Source: Nilaparvata lugens (Eukaryota; Arthropoda; Insecta; Hemiptera; Delphacidae). From it: a stretch of 64,000 nt of DNA. The notes under the pieces are model-generated. The model was not told the origin of the DNA, did not search any database, and saw only the letters and a list, made by a program, of their open reading frames with translations. The translations under genes and the position numbers were made by a program. Below are positions 37,901-52,500 of this stretch, piece after piece (positions within the stretch are counted from its first letter, which is position 1; every line of letters starts with the position of its first letter). The DNA lies in assembly GCF_014356525.2 (NCBI RefSeq), contig NC_052507.1, positions 46,919,992 to 46,983,991 of the forward strand, written 5' to 3'.

Positions 37901-39131
37901 CATCGGAGGGAAAAACGTACAAACTAAAAAAATATGTATATCTGTTCTATTTTTCAATTTAATCAGTTGCATATATTTTATTCATATTAATAATATTATC
38001 ACCGGTGCAAGAGTACATATATTGTGCTATTCTTGTGCAGAACGATTCTGTGATGCGTTCACGTTTGTTGACTGACACACCACACATTCAATCATCGATA
38101 TTATAATGCGGTTCGTCTTTCGTAATCGCTCAGGTGGTAATTTTGAGAACTCTGAATGTTTTGCACAACAACAATTTTGATATTTCAATACCTTGCCGAG
38201 TGGCGACGATCGTAACGGATCTAGACACCATTGCACTTGCCGGCTGTAGATTTGATTCGAATGGTGTTTAAATCCGTTATCGCGATCGTCCTCATGATTT
38301 TGCTTTGTTGATAATATCAAACCAAAAATTGATAATTTTGAGGACATTTTTAACGGGGTTCCCATTAAAATTTGATACGCGACATTTGAAAAACAAAAAA
38401 TATTTTCACTTATAAAATAAAAAACTCGATAGTTTCATAGCAATAATAAGGTTTGGATTATTAATGATACATAACATTAGAAGCATTGTTCTGTATCATT
38501 ATGTGCAAACACGAGTGATGATGATGATGATGTTGAGGGATTTTCCATGTTTGTAGAGGCCTCTTGTTGCATCAAACATTTAAAACCCTAATCAGTGTTG
38601 CAGATTGTTGCCTTGTTATTGGGAGGAAACTATACCTACAGATATTGATCGAAAGTTTGATGTGTAACAAGCAATGAGCTGGAATTTTCATAGAGTATCA
38701 TTCATATCTATTGCTTTTTTACAATATTATTTTGATCAAATACTTGGTTATGGTGATTAACACATGATCAGTTGTGATTTTAACAAACTTAATAATGATA
38801 TTAGTTATGATTAATTTTTTAATGATTGATGATGGAGAAATTATATTGATAGTTTTAATAATGTGATTTATATGATAGATTAATAAGTTTTAATTACTCA
38901 CTATAATATGCAATTGAATGCAAACAAATTGAGAGTTTTTTTAAGAAGTGCAACATTTCTCCAAAACTGCTTGAAAGTGATTGATCATTAGGTTGCTGAG
39001 AATGCTGCGAGGAAGAGACACGTGACATTATTTCATGATTGGTTTATATAAACATGTGAAACCCATCATTGTTTTTCGATTAGCAGCCGCACAGGGGCAC
39101 AGGGGTACAACTTATTATTATTTGTTGTTGA
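28901..39131. other. gene-poor region downstream of prospero
   Basis: AT-rich DNA with scattered short random frames. A small CG-rich patch is at about 32605-32650, a (TTG)n run at 32872-32887 and a G-run cluster at 37418-37465. No conserved protein, tRNA or recognisable repeat family found. Confidence 0.5.
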
Positions 39132-40354
39132 TTTATTTACTTTTCAGGTAAACAAATAAAATACAAACAGTCTTTACTCGTTATTTTGGACTAGTGCACA
39201 CATGGAGGAATATAATCACACGAATGCTGTCAACAATAACAATTTCTTTAAAATTACAATTTCTACCGCTAGAATTTAAATGATTCAAAACAATTTTTTT
39301 AAAAGTCATTGTCATTACGGGCAGATGCGAGTGATATAATTTTGTATATATTATCTCTAATTATATTTATATATATTTGATCATCGGTGTGATTATACTC
39401 CTATGAAAACACTTGTGTATAGTAATATAACTATCTAACGAACTAAACACATTAAAACAAAATTGAATATAATTTTGTCTTAAAATAATATATCATAAAT
39501 CCACGTCCGCTTGATTACGCATCATGGTAACTGGCGAACAAAATAATAAATATGTCATAATATCCTAAACGTTTTTTATATAAAAGTATATAATTTTAAA
39601 TCAATATATAATATTTTTTTAATCCGTATATTTAATTTACGCTAAGAAATTATGAGATTTTTGTACAAAAGGAAAGGAGCTAAACACTTGGCGGAGAGAT
39701 TTCATTGGGAACTGTACAATTTTTTCGTTAAACTTCCAAAAAATAACTTTCATATTTTTTTGTAATAAAATATCTGCAAAATTTCAATAGCCAACATGAC
39801 AAGTCAAGCCAAATAATTGTAGTATATAATTTTCTTATTTGAAATAACTCTGATAAATAATTTAATAGGAAAAAGTTATTTATAATTTTTTACAACCTTA
39901 GGTAAAAGTCTATTTGATAGACATCTAAACTAGATTCCAAATCTCAATGCCGTGTTATCTCTCGCCGCAAATCGAACAAAAACAATACTGTAAGTGTAAT
40001 AGTATCTTGACAATAATAGTAATAATAATAATCTGTACATGAACGGGTAGTGTTCACTTGACACAGTCCGGTAGTGCGGGTGCGGTAGGCGACCTACGCA
40101 TAATACACACACTCACATTCATAAATCATTCACACAACATAGTAACATTGACTCTCTCACGCTCAGAATGCCGGGTACCGCATGACTGTGGCCGGTGAGT
40201 TGCGCAGTAGCTGCAGCTGTCACTAAACAATAGTACAAGTCCGGTCACCGGTCACACAAAACAGTTTACAGATTAGCTCACCATCACAACAGGAACAGAA
40301 ACAGGAACAAACAGTCTGAGCGTATCTTAGCTAAGAACTACTTAGCTTTCTCTC
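39132..40354 (-). other. pros: prospero 3' UTR (end uncertain)
   Basis: The sequence after the stop is AT-rich and non-coding. The first clear AATAAA on the minus strand that I found lies at 39137-39132, which would give a UTR of about 1.2 kb. Fly prospero has long UTRs, so a more distal site is possible. The cleavage site cannot be fixed from sequence alone. Confidence 0.35.
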
Positions 40355-40534
40355 TTACTCGAGTTGCTCGAGGAAGTTGGGTGACTTGAAGTATTCGGGA
40401 ACAGGGTCGTCGAGCCTCGAGATTATTTTGTAGATTGACTTCTTCCACGATTGTTCGGTGTCCTTTCCAGACTGGATCGCTTTGAAGAATTCGCGCAGTG
40501 TTTGCTCCACGACGTACCTGAAGTTTTGTGGCAC
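40355..40534 (-). CDS. pros: prospero terminal coding exon (end of Prospero domain)
   Basis: The exon starts after acceptor ttacccag (40535) with GTG CCA CAA AAC and encodes [17 protein letters not shown], the [13 protein letters not shown] segment and the invariant end SPNFLEQLE, then a TAA stop at 40355-40357. It is 59 codons plus stop. This is the C-terminal helix bundle of the homeo-prospero domain. No coding sequence follows, so the rest of the exon is 3' UTR. Confidence 0.97.
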   Translation of the reverse strand: MPQNFRYVVEQTLREFFKAIQSGKDTEQSWKKSIYKIISRLDDPVPEYFKSPNFLEQLE

Positions 40535-43500
40535 CTGGGTAACGAACAAGTAGAAACGTTAAAATCTTTGAGAAATAAAAATCTTCTAGCAAGTAGTTAT
40601 CGAGTAAGCATGCAAAAATCATAACACATAGCATGCTTGATAGATTTGCGGATTCCACTTTATTCCACAAGCAGTTATTAGATCCCATATAAGATGTTTT
40701 CTCTTACAAGTGATAATTTATAACAAATTATATGAAATAGTGTTTTCATCGTAGTTGAGAAGAATTTGATATGTAACATTTCAAAAGATATCATGCCACT
40801 ATATTTATATTATCCTTTACTAAAGGAGCCTTCTCTAATCAATCGACTTTCCCTTCTTCATAGTTTATTCATTATACAGTAGTTCTGGACCTTACTGACT
40901 CGACTCCAGATGAATAGAAGAACATCGAATTCCAATATGTTCGATTTTGAAAAATCAGAAAACCAATTTAGACTCTTCGTACATAAGTTCCGTTTAGCAA
41001 AAGTGATCAATCGTTTGGACAGACATTCGTCTACATTTCTACGGAAATTGATCTGCATACAACAACTGTCAACAGAATTTCAAGTTTATGATGAGACCGG
41101 TAGCCTAATCGAGCTTTGAACGGAGATAGAATAGAAACGAATTGTGGGATATATCGTGAGTAGTGGGGGAGGGGGTGTGAAGGGGGAAAGGGGTTGGCAG
41201 TTGTCAGCGTAACAAAAGAATCTCGTCAGACTATATAAGATTGTAAGTGAGGGTGCAGTGGCTGTGTGATGATGTCCAGGTGGAAGCGTGGCGTGTGCGG
41301 GCGCGTGTGTGCGTGCAAATGTGTATGTGTGAGTGTCTGCCTTCTGATCAAAGAGAAAACGTAACCCGACATTAAATATTCGCTCCCTATTCTCATGCCT
41401 CATGCTAATATAAAGGAGTAACATATTAATTAACTCGGTCGCGTCCCAGGGCTCACAACTCGACCCAACCGAGAGTCGGCTTGGCTCTAGATGTCACTTG
41501 TTACTCGAGCTCCAAGCTCCAAGCTCCAAGCTCCAACTGTTGTATGCACTCGAACTCTCCCCGCCCAATAATAGCCTACCTCGTCACGACTTATTCTAAG
41601 CATCATCCTGTGCTCAATGCTTCATCTAATAGCAGACAGATCTAGTCATCCATGATTATGTTACCAGTAATGAGGTTTGTCTATGTATAACTTGTGTGTG
41701 TGAGTTCAGAGCTGCGCAAATAATGATCCTTTTCCCCAGCTCAGCATCAATTTCAACATGGATATCAGTTTAATAGGCTACTATTTCTTCGAAAGACTTC
41801 TAATTTCTAAAGAACTCTGTAAACCTAGCGTGGAATCTACATTGTAAAAATCATCCTGATTAACTTTGAGTTCAACTCGTTAATTTTTGCTTAGTTTTTA
41901 AGCAAACTAAGATTCCAACTCTGTTTTTCTGAATTCATCTTTCCTCATCATCTTTCGCGTTCACATTACTTATAAGCTCACGGCTGATATTTGAAAAATA
42001 ACTTGAATGAATTATTTTGTGAGAAAATAAGAAATCTCTTCCCATCTTGAAATGTCACTCTTAATTTGGAATGTTCAATCACCGAATTCTTCACAGTCGT
42101 TTTTATAACAATCATTTGCGAAAGAAATATCAATTTGTACAAGATCATGCAAATTATAAATGAAATCGAATATTTAGTAGCAGGCACATGCAAAAAAATT
42201 ATAACAAGCAGAACGGAAATAATAGTTTGATGCCAAACTCATAGATTAATATGATATCTCTCAATAGCTTTAACTGGGTTCAATGCTCCGGCATCGAATT
42301 TGCTCCAAATAATTTACTTTCCCTAAAATATTGTCATTATAATAGATTTCCACTCAACAATTCAAAATATTTCCGTTTCCATAAGAGACAAAATATTATT
42401 TTCATTCCAAAAATGTAAATAAAGAGACTATGGAAAAGAGTGGAAGTTTGTTTGTAGAAGTGAAAGTGGCGAGTGATACTTCCATGTCTATTCTGTTCAT
42501 TCTTTATTACTCACAAAGAAATTCAATACTTGATTGAAGATTTTCAATCTAATTTTTCCCTCCTGATCAATATTTCATTTAGGATGCTTAAAATTTGAAT
42601 TGAGTTTTTTTCTCGCAAATTAATACATTATTCACGTGATTTGCTATCTTTTGTAAGAAAAATAAAAATAACCGATATGCAATCGAAAAAAATTCAAAAC
42701 GAACGATTATCGAAAGGGATGCGGAAGTAGAGTGTACTAGACTAGAGCGCACCTGTGGGCCGCATACCTCAATGTGGTTGTTCCTGTTGTAGTGCAAATT
42801 GAGCACTCTATATATCTCACAGTCGCCGCTAACGTGTAGATCATCGGCGCTCTTCACGCCCTCGCTAACAGCCTGTCTGGCGTACTTTTCCATCTGAATG
42901 TAGTAGAATTCCCTGCAAACACACAAAAATGAATTGAAAATAACTGAAACTAAAGAGGAATTATCTAATTGTAAATATTTAAAACTTTTGAGGAAGAATG
43001 ATTGGAGCTTCAATTGATACTACTAGTACCAAAAAATTCAAAACGTTCTATTGTCTTTGCGTCTCGAAAGACACAGTTTCTCATTATTTATTTTGTTGAA
43101 ATTCTTTGACGATTGTACAAAATTTTAGAATAGACAACATAATTATTTGCATAAAATCAACATTTATTCGATTCCTTTTGTGATGCGGTATTCTATTATT
43201 ATTGTCTTCTGTATTCCAAATAAGAATAACAAGTGGGTTACAACAGAAGTTTTCCATGGAAGGAAAGTGTTGTTAATGAGCAAGATGGAATGTATGATGG
43301 CACAATGCAATAGAGGAGCCATTGTGAATGCAGAAGAATGAAGTGTAGATTCAAAGAGTAAACAAAATTGAGGAAAATGCTACAGACTCTTATTCATGAA
43401 GAGCGTTTTGCCATTGATGCTGGCGACAACAGGTACGAAGCGAATGATAGAATGCGGTGAATTATGGAGCTATTGTTTTCTCAAAAAAAGTGTTAGGTGA

Positions 43501-46500
43501 TGAAATGAGCCTATTTTGCTATGGATATTGTAAATCTCAGTGTCAGTCACTTAAAATTGATGGACTCAATGTAACAAATAATTGTTGACATTTGGAAGGG
43601 GAGAAAACGTTAATTTTGATTTCTTACATTTTCGATTTCCCTTGAAATATAATAATAATTATTACTATTAGATCTACTTTGTATTGATTTTTGAATAGCT
43701 TATTGAATAAACATGAATAATTTTTGAGGAAGTTTATTCTCCCACATTCAATAGCTAGCTGCCTAGCTCTCTAGATGGTAATCAATAAAACGAGAAAGAT
43801 TGATATTCTCACTTAGTAAATACAGTAGGACAAAACAGACAAACCTCAGCTTTCGATAAGAACAATTACGACACTGAACACAAGCAGAGGTTGTGGTGTA
43901 AACGTGTTTGTGAGGGGGGTGGAGGGTTTAAAAGTCGTCAGGAGGCAGGTAAGGCTAAAACGAGAGATTAACACCCGGTTAGCGTGAGGGGGTGAGCGAT
44001 AAGAGCCCGAGCAGAAATTCACACTTGCCCAGTCTCTGGGACCACCTCATACCAACCGCATCTAAACCACCCTCCTTGACAAATAGTATACAAACCCGGA
44101 GCGCCAATTAAAAACAACGACGCCTTTAACCCGTCAAGTTTCTGAAAAGCATATTGAAATTAATTTTTCAGGTTGGTGGTACTGTGTACAGCCACCTAGC
44201 GACCTAGCGTCTTATCTGAGTGTAGTGTGCAAACTACCGCCAGTTTGTACTTGTTTTAGTCACCTCACGCAACCCGCACAACAGCTATTCAGCTATGAGA
44301 ACGTCACCCAACAGTTTCCTCCCATATTCTTTCGTGATCTGTTTTTTCTGAAGCAGAAACCACTTTGAAAGAAAAACTCTCACCAACCGAGCACCGATAT
44401 TACGCTTGAACAAACCCCTCTCCGCACCGCGCCTACTGAATTAATTAATCATAATCAATCGACTAGGATCGAAGCTCATTTCCGAGTAGCTTTACCCTCC
44501 CCCTCGTATCCTATCCTCTCAACCGTCTATTAGCAACGAATTTTCTTTTTTCCCATCGATATGTGCGAAAATTCACGCCTGAATCACCTGCCTGAAGTAA
44601 TCTAATCGAGAGAAAAAAAAAGTCGTCTACAGACGTCTTTGTTGCTGGAATATTCATTGCGGATTTAACACTGATTTGCCATCATTGAACGAACATAGGC
44701 TGCAATTTATGCGGGTTTGAATCTAACAAGAATAAACTTCTCAATCGTCAATTATTATGGAGATCCTCATTGATTTCTCGTACTTAAATAGTCATTTTAA
44801 ATGTTTTGGTGTTGGGGGAGCTTACTGATTCAACTCAGATCAAGAATGAGAAATTGTAGATTATTACTTAATTGGGGTTCTATTATTAATAATATTAAAA
44901 GAAGGGGTATTAATAAATCTGTGATTTTCTATCAAGGAAAAACGCAAAAGATTTTCAATACAGCTCACAACATGTAAGTAGAGAGAATATGTAGAAATCA
45001 GCAATTAATGAAAACTTATATACATAGAAAATCTCATATTTATCAAATTCTGTTCAATTATGAAACTCTCGTGAGTTACACTATAGGAACATAAATTAAT
45101 GAAGAATTAGGATGGAAAATGACATCAGGAATGAAGTGAATCGCTAACAGACAAATAGGCAATCAATCATTCACATATATATCAGCATCATGATAATCAA
45201 ATCCATAGCGTTTAGTACTAATATTTTTCAATGTTTTAGCTCGATATTGAAACTACATGGAAACTTACTATGGTTTTCGTTTTAGATTAGAAAAAGTTTA
45301 TACGATGATCGATAATGTGAATTGGTTTACTAAAAGTGTTCCAAAAACTCGCGAAAGTGGAAAAATAACTGTCAAGCTGTGGAACAAATAGTACAAGTAG
45401 AATGAAAAAGAAGGTTGAAGATTGGTTGTCGAACGTAGTTTCTAAATGATCACAAATGGAAGAAGACACACACAGCGGAGTAAAACACAATGAGGCTTCA
45501 ACATTTTCCGGGGCAGAAGATCTTTTCACCGAGAGAGAGTTGCTCGATTGTTGCAACCTCTGATTCTCTTCAGACTCATCTCTCCATTAAAAGTAGAAGT
45601 GAAAGGTGAAGGAAGAAGAATCGGAATGTTTATCCGTGCTTACATCGGTAGCAGCTACACAAATCTCGGGAGGTTATCTTCAAATCATTCAAATCTCCAA
45701 GCGCCATTTACTCGAAATCTACTTCTTTTATTTTCTCGCAAAAAAACTCGAGATTCGTTTCGTTTGCAGCAAGTGAAGAGTGAGGAGATGCATGAAGCAT
45801 TTTTTGTTTAGTCGGTTGGTTGGAGCTGTACACATGGATTAACGTTTTATTTGAACGCCTCGACTCGAATCCTCAAGGTGAGAAAGGGAGTTGATTTTTG
45901 AAAAGAGGCGAGCTGCACTAAGAAAGAGATGACACACTTTGACGACACCTATTTTCATTACAGATGATGAATTTTCATTATAACAGGTTTCACAACGTTA
46001 GATCAGTAGACTGAAATCCACGCAAGCGTTATGAACAAGCAAATAAGATCATCTAATTACCATGTTTCATAATTATTGTCATTCCAAACGTTAAACTGCA
46101 GCGGTTAAGGCGGTTCAAAGGTATGTCCGCGTCGGTAACCGTCATTCAAAATGTACCACAACTTATACTCGACTTTTTACTAGGCTTGCAATTAGTGTCA
46201 ACTCCCCTCGCAGCTCTCACGTTCTAAAAGAAGCACCTCGAGAACACAAAATAAAAGTGTGAGTGTGTGTAGTAGACACTCTCTAAGTAGCGAGAAGCTA
46301 CAGTTTTGTTACTTCTAACTAGCGTCACATCTTCATTGAGAGGCCGTTTTGCGTCGTCACCTCCAGTTGAACTTCTACATAAACGTAGCAAGACATTCAA
46401 TAGATAGGAAAAAAGTTGTGATAAAACTAGACACATTTAACAGCGCCTCTGAACACTTTTCTGTTGAAAAGTATACGGGGAAAATTGTCGTGTTTTTGAA

Positions 46501-49500
46501 CTAGCAAGTTAACGAATGAGCAAAGGTCTGAAGGAGGAGAAGCATTAATCCGGCCATTGAATTCGCTTGCTTCAACCACGAGACTGTAATTAGTCATCAC
46601 CTCTTCTTTTCATCCCATCACCATGTTAATTAATTTCTCAATGCACCAGCCGTGAAGATGTTTCCACTTTGCTTCTCACACATCTTAGCATACTACACCT
46701 TTTACCGTTCCCCAATGGAGCTTATTATTTTCGGCTGTCGTAACAGCATTGCAATTCCCCAATGAGGCTTATTAGTTTTGGGATGAGGCAATTACGACTT
46801 TTCATGACGCGTTTGAAAGAGCTTATCAAGTTGCGATGACTCTTATCATATCTTCCATGTCAACAGCCTCTTTATTTCTCGTGAATAGCGTGCAAGCTAA
46901 TATTCATTTTATTGAATCACACTTCTTGGAAAATAGAAGAAGAATGATACTAGATCAATTTAGATAAATTTGAATGATGTTTTCTTCCCACTAGCTTTAG
47001 TTTCAATGATATTATCATGAATCTTATACCACTTATGAAGAAAGAGTAATCATATCATACTCAAAACTGTATTGATTCTTCTTACTGGTTCAGTTGAATT
47101 TTGAATAAATTTATATTCCATTCATAATTTGCATGAGGTTGAAATCAATCATATTTCAATTTCGTATTCCATGATACATTTATTATGTGATTTTCATATA
47201 TGTTTTTATGCCACTTCGAAGTATGCTGATGAAATTTTGGATTTATGATCAGATTGATCGATAGCCCTCAAAAACTGTATTCTACTTTTCAATTGAACAA
47301 CTCTTCACATTTTTCAACCTCTCCAGTATGTCGTTAGCAGCCCGAAATTCAAGCTATTTCGAGAATATCTTAATCCAATTCTCATAGTGTCTCATGAACT
47401 CTTGAATAGCGATATTTTTGTCGATTGAAGGTAGGCTACTTATACTGGAAGTGAAATACACAAATACAACCTTCCTTGTAACTAGCTGCACTTGTAACCA
47501 ATTGAATCATCTGTCTTCCAACTCAAAGTATCCACTTGAATTTCCTCTCCTGTTCAGCACTTCTTACTCGTGTCATCACTCATCAACCATTCACAACCAA
47601 ACACTTGAAGAAATGATGGCAATCGAAGCCTTGTAATTGGCTGATGAAATGCACACACATCTGGATGAATGTGCTATTTTCAGAGTATTTTTAGTTCTTG
47701 CGTGAACTGAACAGCTGAAACGACAACACTGTTCACTCGACTGATCTTTTTCGTCATCACAATAATGATCAACATCCAACATGGCGTGTGGATTGGCGTG
47801 CGGGTGGAATCGTTCGTACCCTTCATTTCACACCTATTGACACTGAGTATTCGTAACTTTCGACAAAAGATGCTTGTTCGCGTGTGCATCCATCCTTCTT
47901 TCCACTCAACGTTTTCTTTCCAGCGATTCGTTGGCTTTTTCACTCGATGCTACTTGGCGATTGCAGATACAAACCCTTCCAGCACTTATTAGCTCGAGTG
48001 TTGCCGCCGCCTCCAATATCCAATATACAAACAAGCAGCACTGATTATAATGATCACTCTGATCGCCACTTGCTTGTTTTTTCACATTTCCATCGCGACT
48101 TGACTCAACAGGCACCTGGATACCTCACTCACGTTGCTTATCAATAGAAATCCGATGATCAGTGTTTTTTCTCAAGTACCCACTTCGACTGATTTTCACA
48201 AGAAATTTCCGAGCTTCATTGAGTTATTCGTCGGATTGTGACATTTTGTAAGCCTCCTGGAAGATATTTCCTGAATAGTTTCAATCCTCGATTGGTTATT
48301 CAGTTCCAGCAGCCTTGCAATGAATGATCGGTGACTTTATATAAAAGTGGACTTGATATTGACATATCTCATAACATAGGAGTTTATCGTTGGCAAAGAT
48401 CGGATGAAAAGTGTCATCACACATTTTGAAAGAAGCCAAGTGTGATGGGACATGAGAATGGAGAGAGTACAAAACTGACAATCAATTCGGACTCCGTTGT
48501 AATATAGTTGAATGGATTTCTAACAAACAATGAATGGACTATTCAATCATTTTTCGGGTATTCAGAACTTTGTAAACAAATAGAATTGAAACTTTTGATA
48601 TTGAATGATAAGGAAATCATTACACAATCGCTATTAGGCTTCTGCCTGAATGCACGATGCTTGGCTACATGAGGCTGGCTAATAAACTACATGAAGCCAG
48701 CAGCACATGATTTCACAATAATGTTGCCTTTTCATTGTGTTACAGGAATCAGGAATTTTCACTTCCTCAAGCACAGAATTCATGATTGTTGCCAAACATA
48801 ACTAGAAAATTTCCATTATGCAGCTGTCAAATGGCTGGAAGTAGAGTAGAGTAGTCACTTGGCAAATTAAGATGTGATTATTACCAGTATAGAAGAGAAA
48901 CTATGATAATAGAGCAAATCTGGGACAGGTGTTGTGTGATGGAGGGACCATTACTTTACTTGTGCGTTTTCTAGGACCCGCATCGGTTGTAAGAAGGTGC
49001 CTGACCCCTCTTGCACTGAACAACACCCTGACTGTGTAGGTAGGTCCTTACCCTCATAATTGTCGACACACATGCTTATCTTATAGAACACTTGGCTACA
49101 TGTCACTTAGATTATGTCTCTTATTTATGAATACTCAGTATTGGGTGCATACAGTTGATTTTTTGTACGGTATTACAAGGATAATAAAAATAATCAGGGA
49201 ATTCAGGAAGGATAATTTTTGTAATGAATCAGTATTTGATTTTAAGATATCGTATTGAATTCAATTCAATAGCTGTAATAATTGACGAGCCTTTGGCTCA
49301 CAAAATGAGATTAAACTTGACGTTGGATGATCGAATGAAATAAGCTGATATTATAGTTTGGACCACAATCAAAATAATATCAAATCACAACATATGCGAA
49401 GAGTGTAACACTTTCACTTAGGTCTTCGGGTGAAGTTAATCGATTGGCATATGCAGTATCAGAATTGAAAGCTCCAGGTTGAAGTAAGAATATTGAAATG

Positions 49501-52500
49501 AAGTTTAGCAGTCATTATATTTATGTATGGGATTGTTGGAGATTCAATAACAACAATCGTTTTAGAAAAATAGGCTTGAATCATACATTATGGCATTTGA
49601 GTTTAGCTTTTAGGATTGAAAATTTATCTGCTTTTTCAGACACGTATTTTGGTTTCCAGCTTTCAAATATTAGGAAAATTTAGTCCTGTGATAAAATTTA
49701 GATGTTATAATTAATAAGATTAATCTTTTTTGGCACTTTTCTACTCGTATAGTTCTGAAATTGAAGCGAACCGCCGCTTTTTCAGTACGTTTGTCTCGCT
49801 CACGAGGCTGTGCAAAAAAAAACTGAAACACATTTCTTTCATGTTTTCAGCTTTTTTGCATTTTCTGTGAATTGTTTCGGAATGAGGACAGTGCAATAAA
49901 AACTGAAAAAAGGCCGTGAGCGATAAAATAATTAAACTCACAGGCTAATCTCACAGACAAATGAAGCCGTCTCTATCCATTGCTGCGCCATCTAGTCAGG
50001 ACTGCACTACTTTTCAATTAATACGAACTTAAGGGTGGCATTCGAGTTGGGTGCTTGGAGAAAAATCATACAGAACCATGGGTGATACAATCCAGCATGT
50101 GATACAACACGTTCTTTGTCAAGCCAATACCACACACATGTTTTTTTATCACAGTGGATCGGGGTTCCCATGTAACACGTGGATGAAGCTTTTTGAAGCA
50201 ATCAATTCACAGCTGACACGGAAAATGCAAGGTGAACATCACAGAAAAAAATCGACATTGTTAAATTGACAAACCTCATCTGTTACATGCTCAATTTATG
50301 GTTTCAAAGTCATTATTAATGAAACTAGGTTATTAACGGTTATAATTTCCATTAACACTCCTGACCTGATAATACGGTTCCTAATCAGATATTGTATTTA
50401 AAAATTGAGGAATGCTTTCACAAAATTCAAGATAGCCAAGAGCGAAATTACAGCTACAAGAGAAAATATTAATTTCAAATAAGAGAAATGTGATGAGCGT
50501 TCACTAATGCGTATTGTGTGACAGATATTTCTTTCATTGAATTTATAATAAGAGAAATTATTTGAACATTATTTTCGAGCTTTTGGTTGATCTTTTGTGT
50601 AGAATATGTTTTATTACTGAGAGTCTTTTATCTTTACACTATCAAGAAACTGGAGTGAGCCCGCCATTGTTATTCGAAATACGCGATATTGCATATTATT
50701 CCTTGTGGCGGATTCGAGTCTGTATTGTAGTTATTATGACATCGCAAAGCCTGATAAGGCTGAGAAGAATTTGCTAGAGATAAAGTCAGAATAGCGGGTA
50801 GAAAAAAGACGCTGAGCTAAAAGAGATATGCTTACTAATTAGAACGAAGAGCATAATTAGGTATAATTTTAATGAAATAAGCTCCGTCGACCGACCAGAC
50901 GATTTCCATCTGCTTCATTTCTGTTATCAGCTCTCTCTCTGTCTCTTTTTGTTGTTTCTCTTTGCCACACACATCGTACGTTGCAGACTTATGTGCGCGC
51001 GCGTACGAGTGTAGGCCTAATGCTGTGTTGTGAGGCCGCAAGAAAATATCCGAATCGATAGGAGAGTGAGTAATTATAACTGTATGAAAGCCTACAGGAA
51101 ACCCGCATAGCATTTTGTCTTGGATTTTGCATTGAACAAAGCCATCATAGGCCTACTTTTCCTGCAATGTTCTCTCTTGATAAGGCCGATGACGTTGAGG
51201 AAAGTTGAAATTACCATTTCAAACCGTTGTTGAACTTCATAATTAATGACTTATGCTGAGTTGGCTGCTCTCTACTTTCCATCTCAAATAACCTACTCAG
51301 GATTTTTCAACTACTCAAGTTGAGCAATTTTCTTTCCTATACCTCATCTAACATGTGACTTAACTTCTCCTTGAAAAATGCTTGCTTGATAATATATTAC
51401 GTTTACCAAAATCACGAAATGATTGAAGACAAATTAACATGAATCAGAAAGCACGATTCATCAGGTGTAACCGTCTTTATCATCCAGGAATGTTATTTTA
51501 TGAGATTTAACAAGTGAACTGTGTAGATAATTAAATTAATTCAAAGTGAGTATTTAATTATATTAATTCAAAGTGAGCAATTTCATATGATGTTATTGCA
51601 AGTAATTTATAGTTGTCTAGAAAACATTCCCAGTATCCTTCTCAGGTAGAGGTTTTTAAATTGAATTAGTTGGTGTACAAAGTGTTCATGGATAGGGGAG
51701 ATAAAAAAATAATAGAAACCTTCCAACAGCTCTCATATCGTGCATTTTATATTAATGCTTCTACGGCACTTACAATAGATTTTGAACATTGATTCATTTT
51801 AAAAGAAAACGATCACTTGAATGGGAATATAAGCTTACCGAATGATAACCTACAAAGTTGCTATTATTTTAGAATTATTTCTATATTTCACTAATTCGCA
51901 CCGGGAAATAGCAAATTTATTCCTGTTGAATCATTTCTCTTGTATTAAAACTTATCATAAATATTGGCCTTTTGTTTCACATAAAGAAAATGATGCTTTT
52001 TCAAAGTTTGAATCGAAATATGGAGGAGAGAACCTAGAATTATACAACATGAGTGAGAACACTATCCATAAAATTATTAGTAGCTAATGAAACTTCGCTA
52101 GCATTGCGTGTTACCTTCATTTGTCACATATAGCTTCATAGGCTCGAATTCAAAATATTATTCGGCTTGTGTTGACTTAGTTGGCTGATGAGAACAAACA
52201 GGTTAGAGGTGGTACAAGTTTGTTAGAGCCGGGTTCTAATAGATGGATTAAAACAAATATCCAAATAGGTACGGACACAGTACAGCTAAATTAGCGCATA
52301 GATATGGGGTTGTTTTATTAATGAAGGGTGGGGTGTGGGTGAGGGTGGGGTGTGGGGTGATGGTTTTGTTTGCGTGCATGCGGATTGCGTGAGTTTTCAC
52401 ACCATCCGAATCCGAAGCCTCTAAAACGGAAACCACCTTCACCTAACAATTATCTTCGAATTCCGTCTCCAGCCTTATCTGTTTGTACTGATTTGTCAAA

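Noticed and set aside
40338..40688. 116-codon minus frame overlapping the last prospero exon
   Set aside because: It is a different frame of the conserved exon; the Prospero frame with the FLEQLE end is clearly the real one.
47591..48147. Several overlapping frames in the prospero intron
   Set aside because: They occupy both strands of one complex island, have no splice or homology support, and look random.
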